DNA of 22,966 bases from positions 1 to 22,966 of the forward strand of contig DEZB01000014.1 of NCBI GenBank assembly GCA_002364735.1, in the 5' to 3' direction. A program made the position numbers and the translations under genes. Shown one piece after another: positions 22,941 to 22,966 of the stretch. This stretch comes from Bacteroidales bacterium UBA3143. GTDB taxonomy: Bacteria > Bacteroidota > Bacteroidia > Bacteroidales > Dysgonomonadaceae. The notes under the pieces are model-generated. The model ran no database searches and was not told where the DNA came from. It saw only the letters and a program-made list of their open reading frames with translations. Position 1 is the first letter of the stretch. Every line of letters begins with the position of its first letter.

Positions 22941-22965
22941 AGGGTGATGCGTGTCGAAGTCAGGA
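22941..22965 (-). repeat. Right terminal inverted repeat of the IS
   Basis: On the minus strand it begins TCCTGACTTCGACA, identical for 14 bases to the left repeat at 21287, then CGCATCACCCT. It ends one base before the window edge. Confidence 0.88.
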
Positions 22966-22966
22966 A

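Larger units (their letters stand above)
21287..22965 (-). mobile_element. IS1634-type insertion sequence, apparently complete (1679 bp)
   Basis: The element carries one transposase gene bounded by imperfect terminal inverted repeats of about 25 bases. The left repeat is at 21287-21312 (TCCTGACTTCGACA then atgcgtcaccct). The right repeat, read on the minus strand from 22965 to 22941, is TCCTGACTTCGACA then cgcatcaccct. The two share the first 14 bases exactly and most of the rest with one gap. The length suits the IS1634 family. The transposase stop codon lies inside the left repeat. The right end is one base from the window edge, so the target duplication cannot be checked. Confidence 0.9.

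Overview
The window looks like chromosomal DNA from a low-GC member of the Bacteroidetes, most likely order Bacteroidales. The evidence is lineage-typical proteins (DUF5683, DUF3822), several intergenic matches to the Bacteroidetes promoter consensus TTTG / TAnnTTTG, and the general absence of Shine-Dalgarno sequences, with two striking exceptions (rpsR and rplI). Genus cannot be fixed from the sequence alone.

Layout. Positions 1-603 hold no convincing gene but carry a cluster of degenerate palindromes built around ACCGnGGT with TTTTC/GAAAA flanks. Next comes a minus-strand zwf-pgl operon (oxidative pentose phosphate pathway) closed by a hairpin terminator at 606-640. Divergent from it is the ribosomal operon rpsF-rpsR-rplI with a very good promoter and its own terminator. 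The parA-parB-DUF5683-mltD cluster follows (chromosome partitioning, a membrane protein, a LysM murein transglycosylase). Its last gene overlaps tail-to-tail with a minus-strand group: membrane-anchored hypothetical, DUF3822, rsmD. Then on the plus strand come a Dda/RecD-like helicase, a conserved-looking acidic hypothetical, rsmI, a coiled-coil lipoprotein and a YjjG-like HAD nucleotidase.

The right part is metabolic and mobile. A stand-alone arginine deiminase (minus) is divergent from a Tat-signal Gfo/Idh/MocA oxidoreductase (plus). That gene converges on a tight three-gene minus-strand operon: an ApbE-type flavin transferase without a signal peptide, a second Gfo/Idh/MocA protein with a degenerate Tat-like N-terminus, and a small two-helix membrane protein. 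The last 1.68 kb is an IS1634-type insertion sequence, complete with terminal inverted repeats; its right end is one base from the window edge.

Most of the window is housekeeping. The most interesting points are the strong Shine-Dalgarno sequences restricted to rpsR and rplI, which fit anti-SD-based autoregulation of bS18; the apbE-Gfo/Idh-2TM operon with no recognisable flavinylation target and apparent loss of export signals; the palindrome cluster at the left edge; and a parS-like dyad inside mltD. I did not find an unmistakable new defence system or mobile genetic system.
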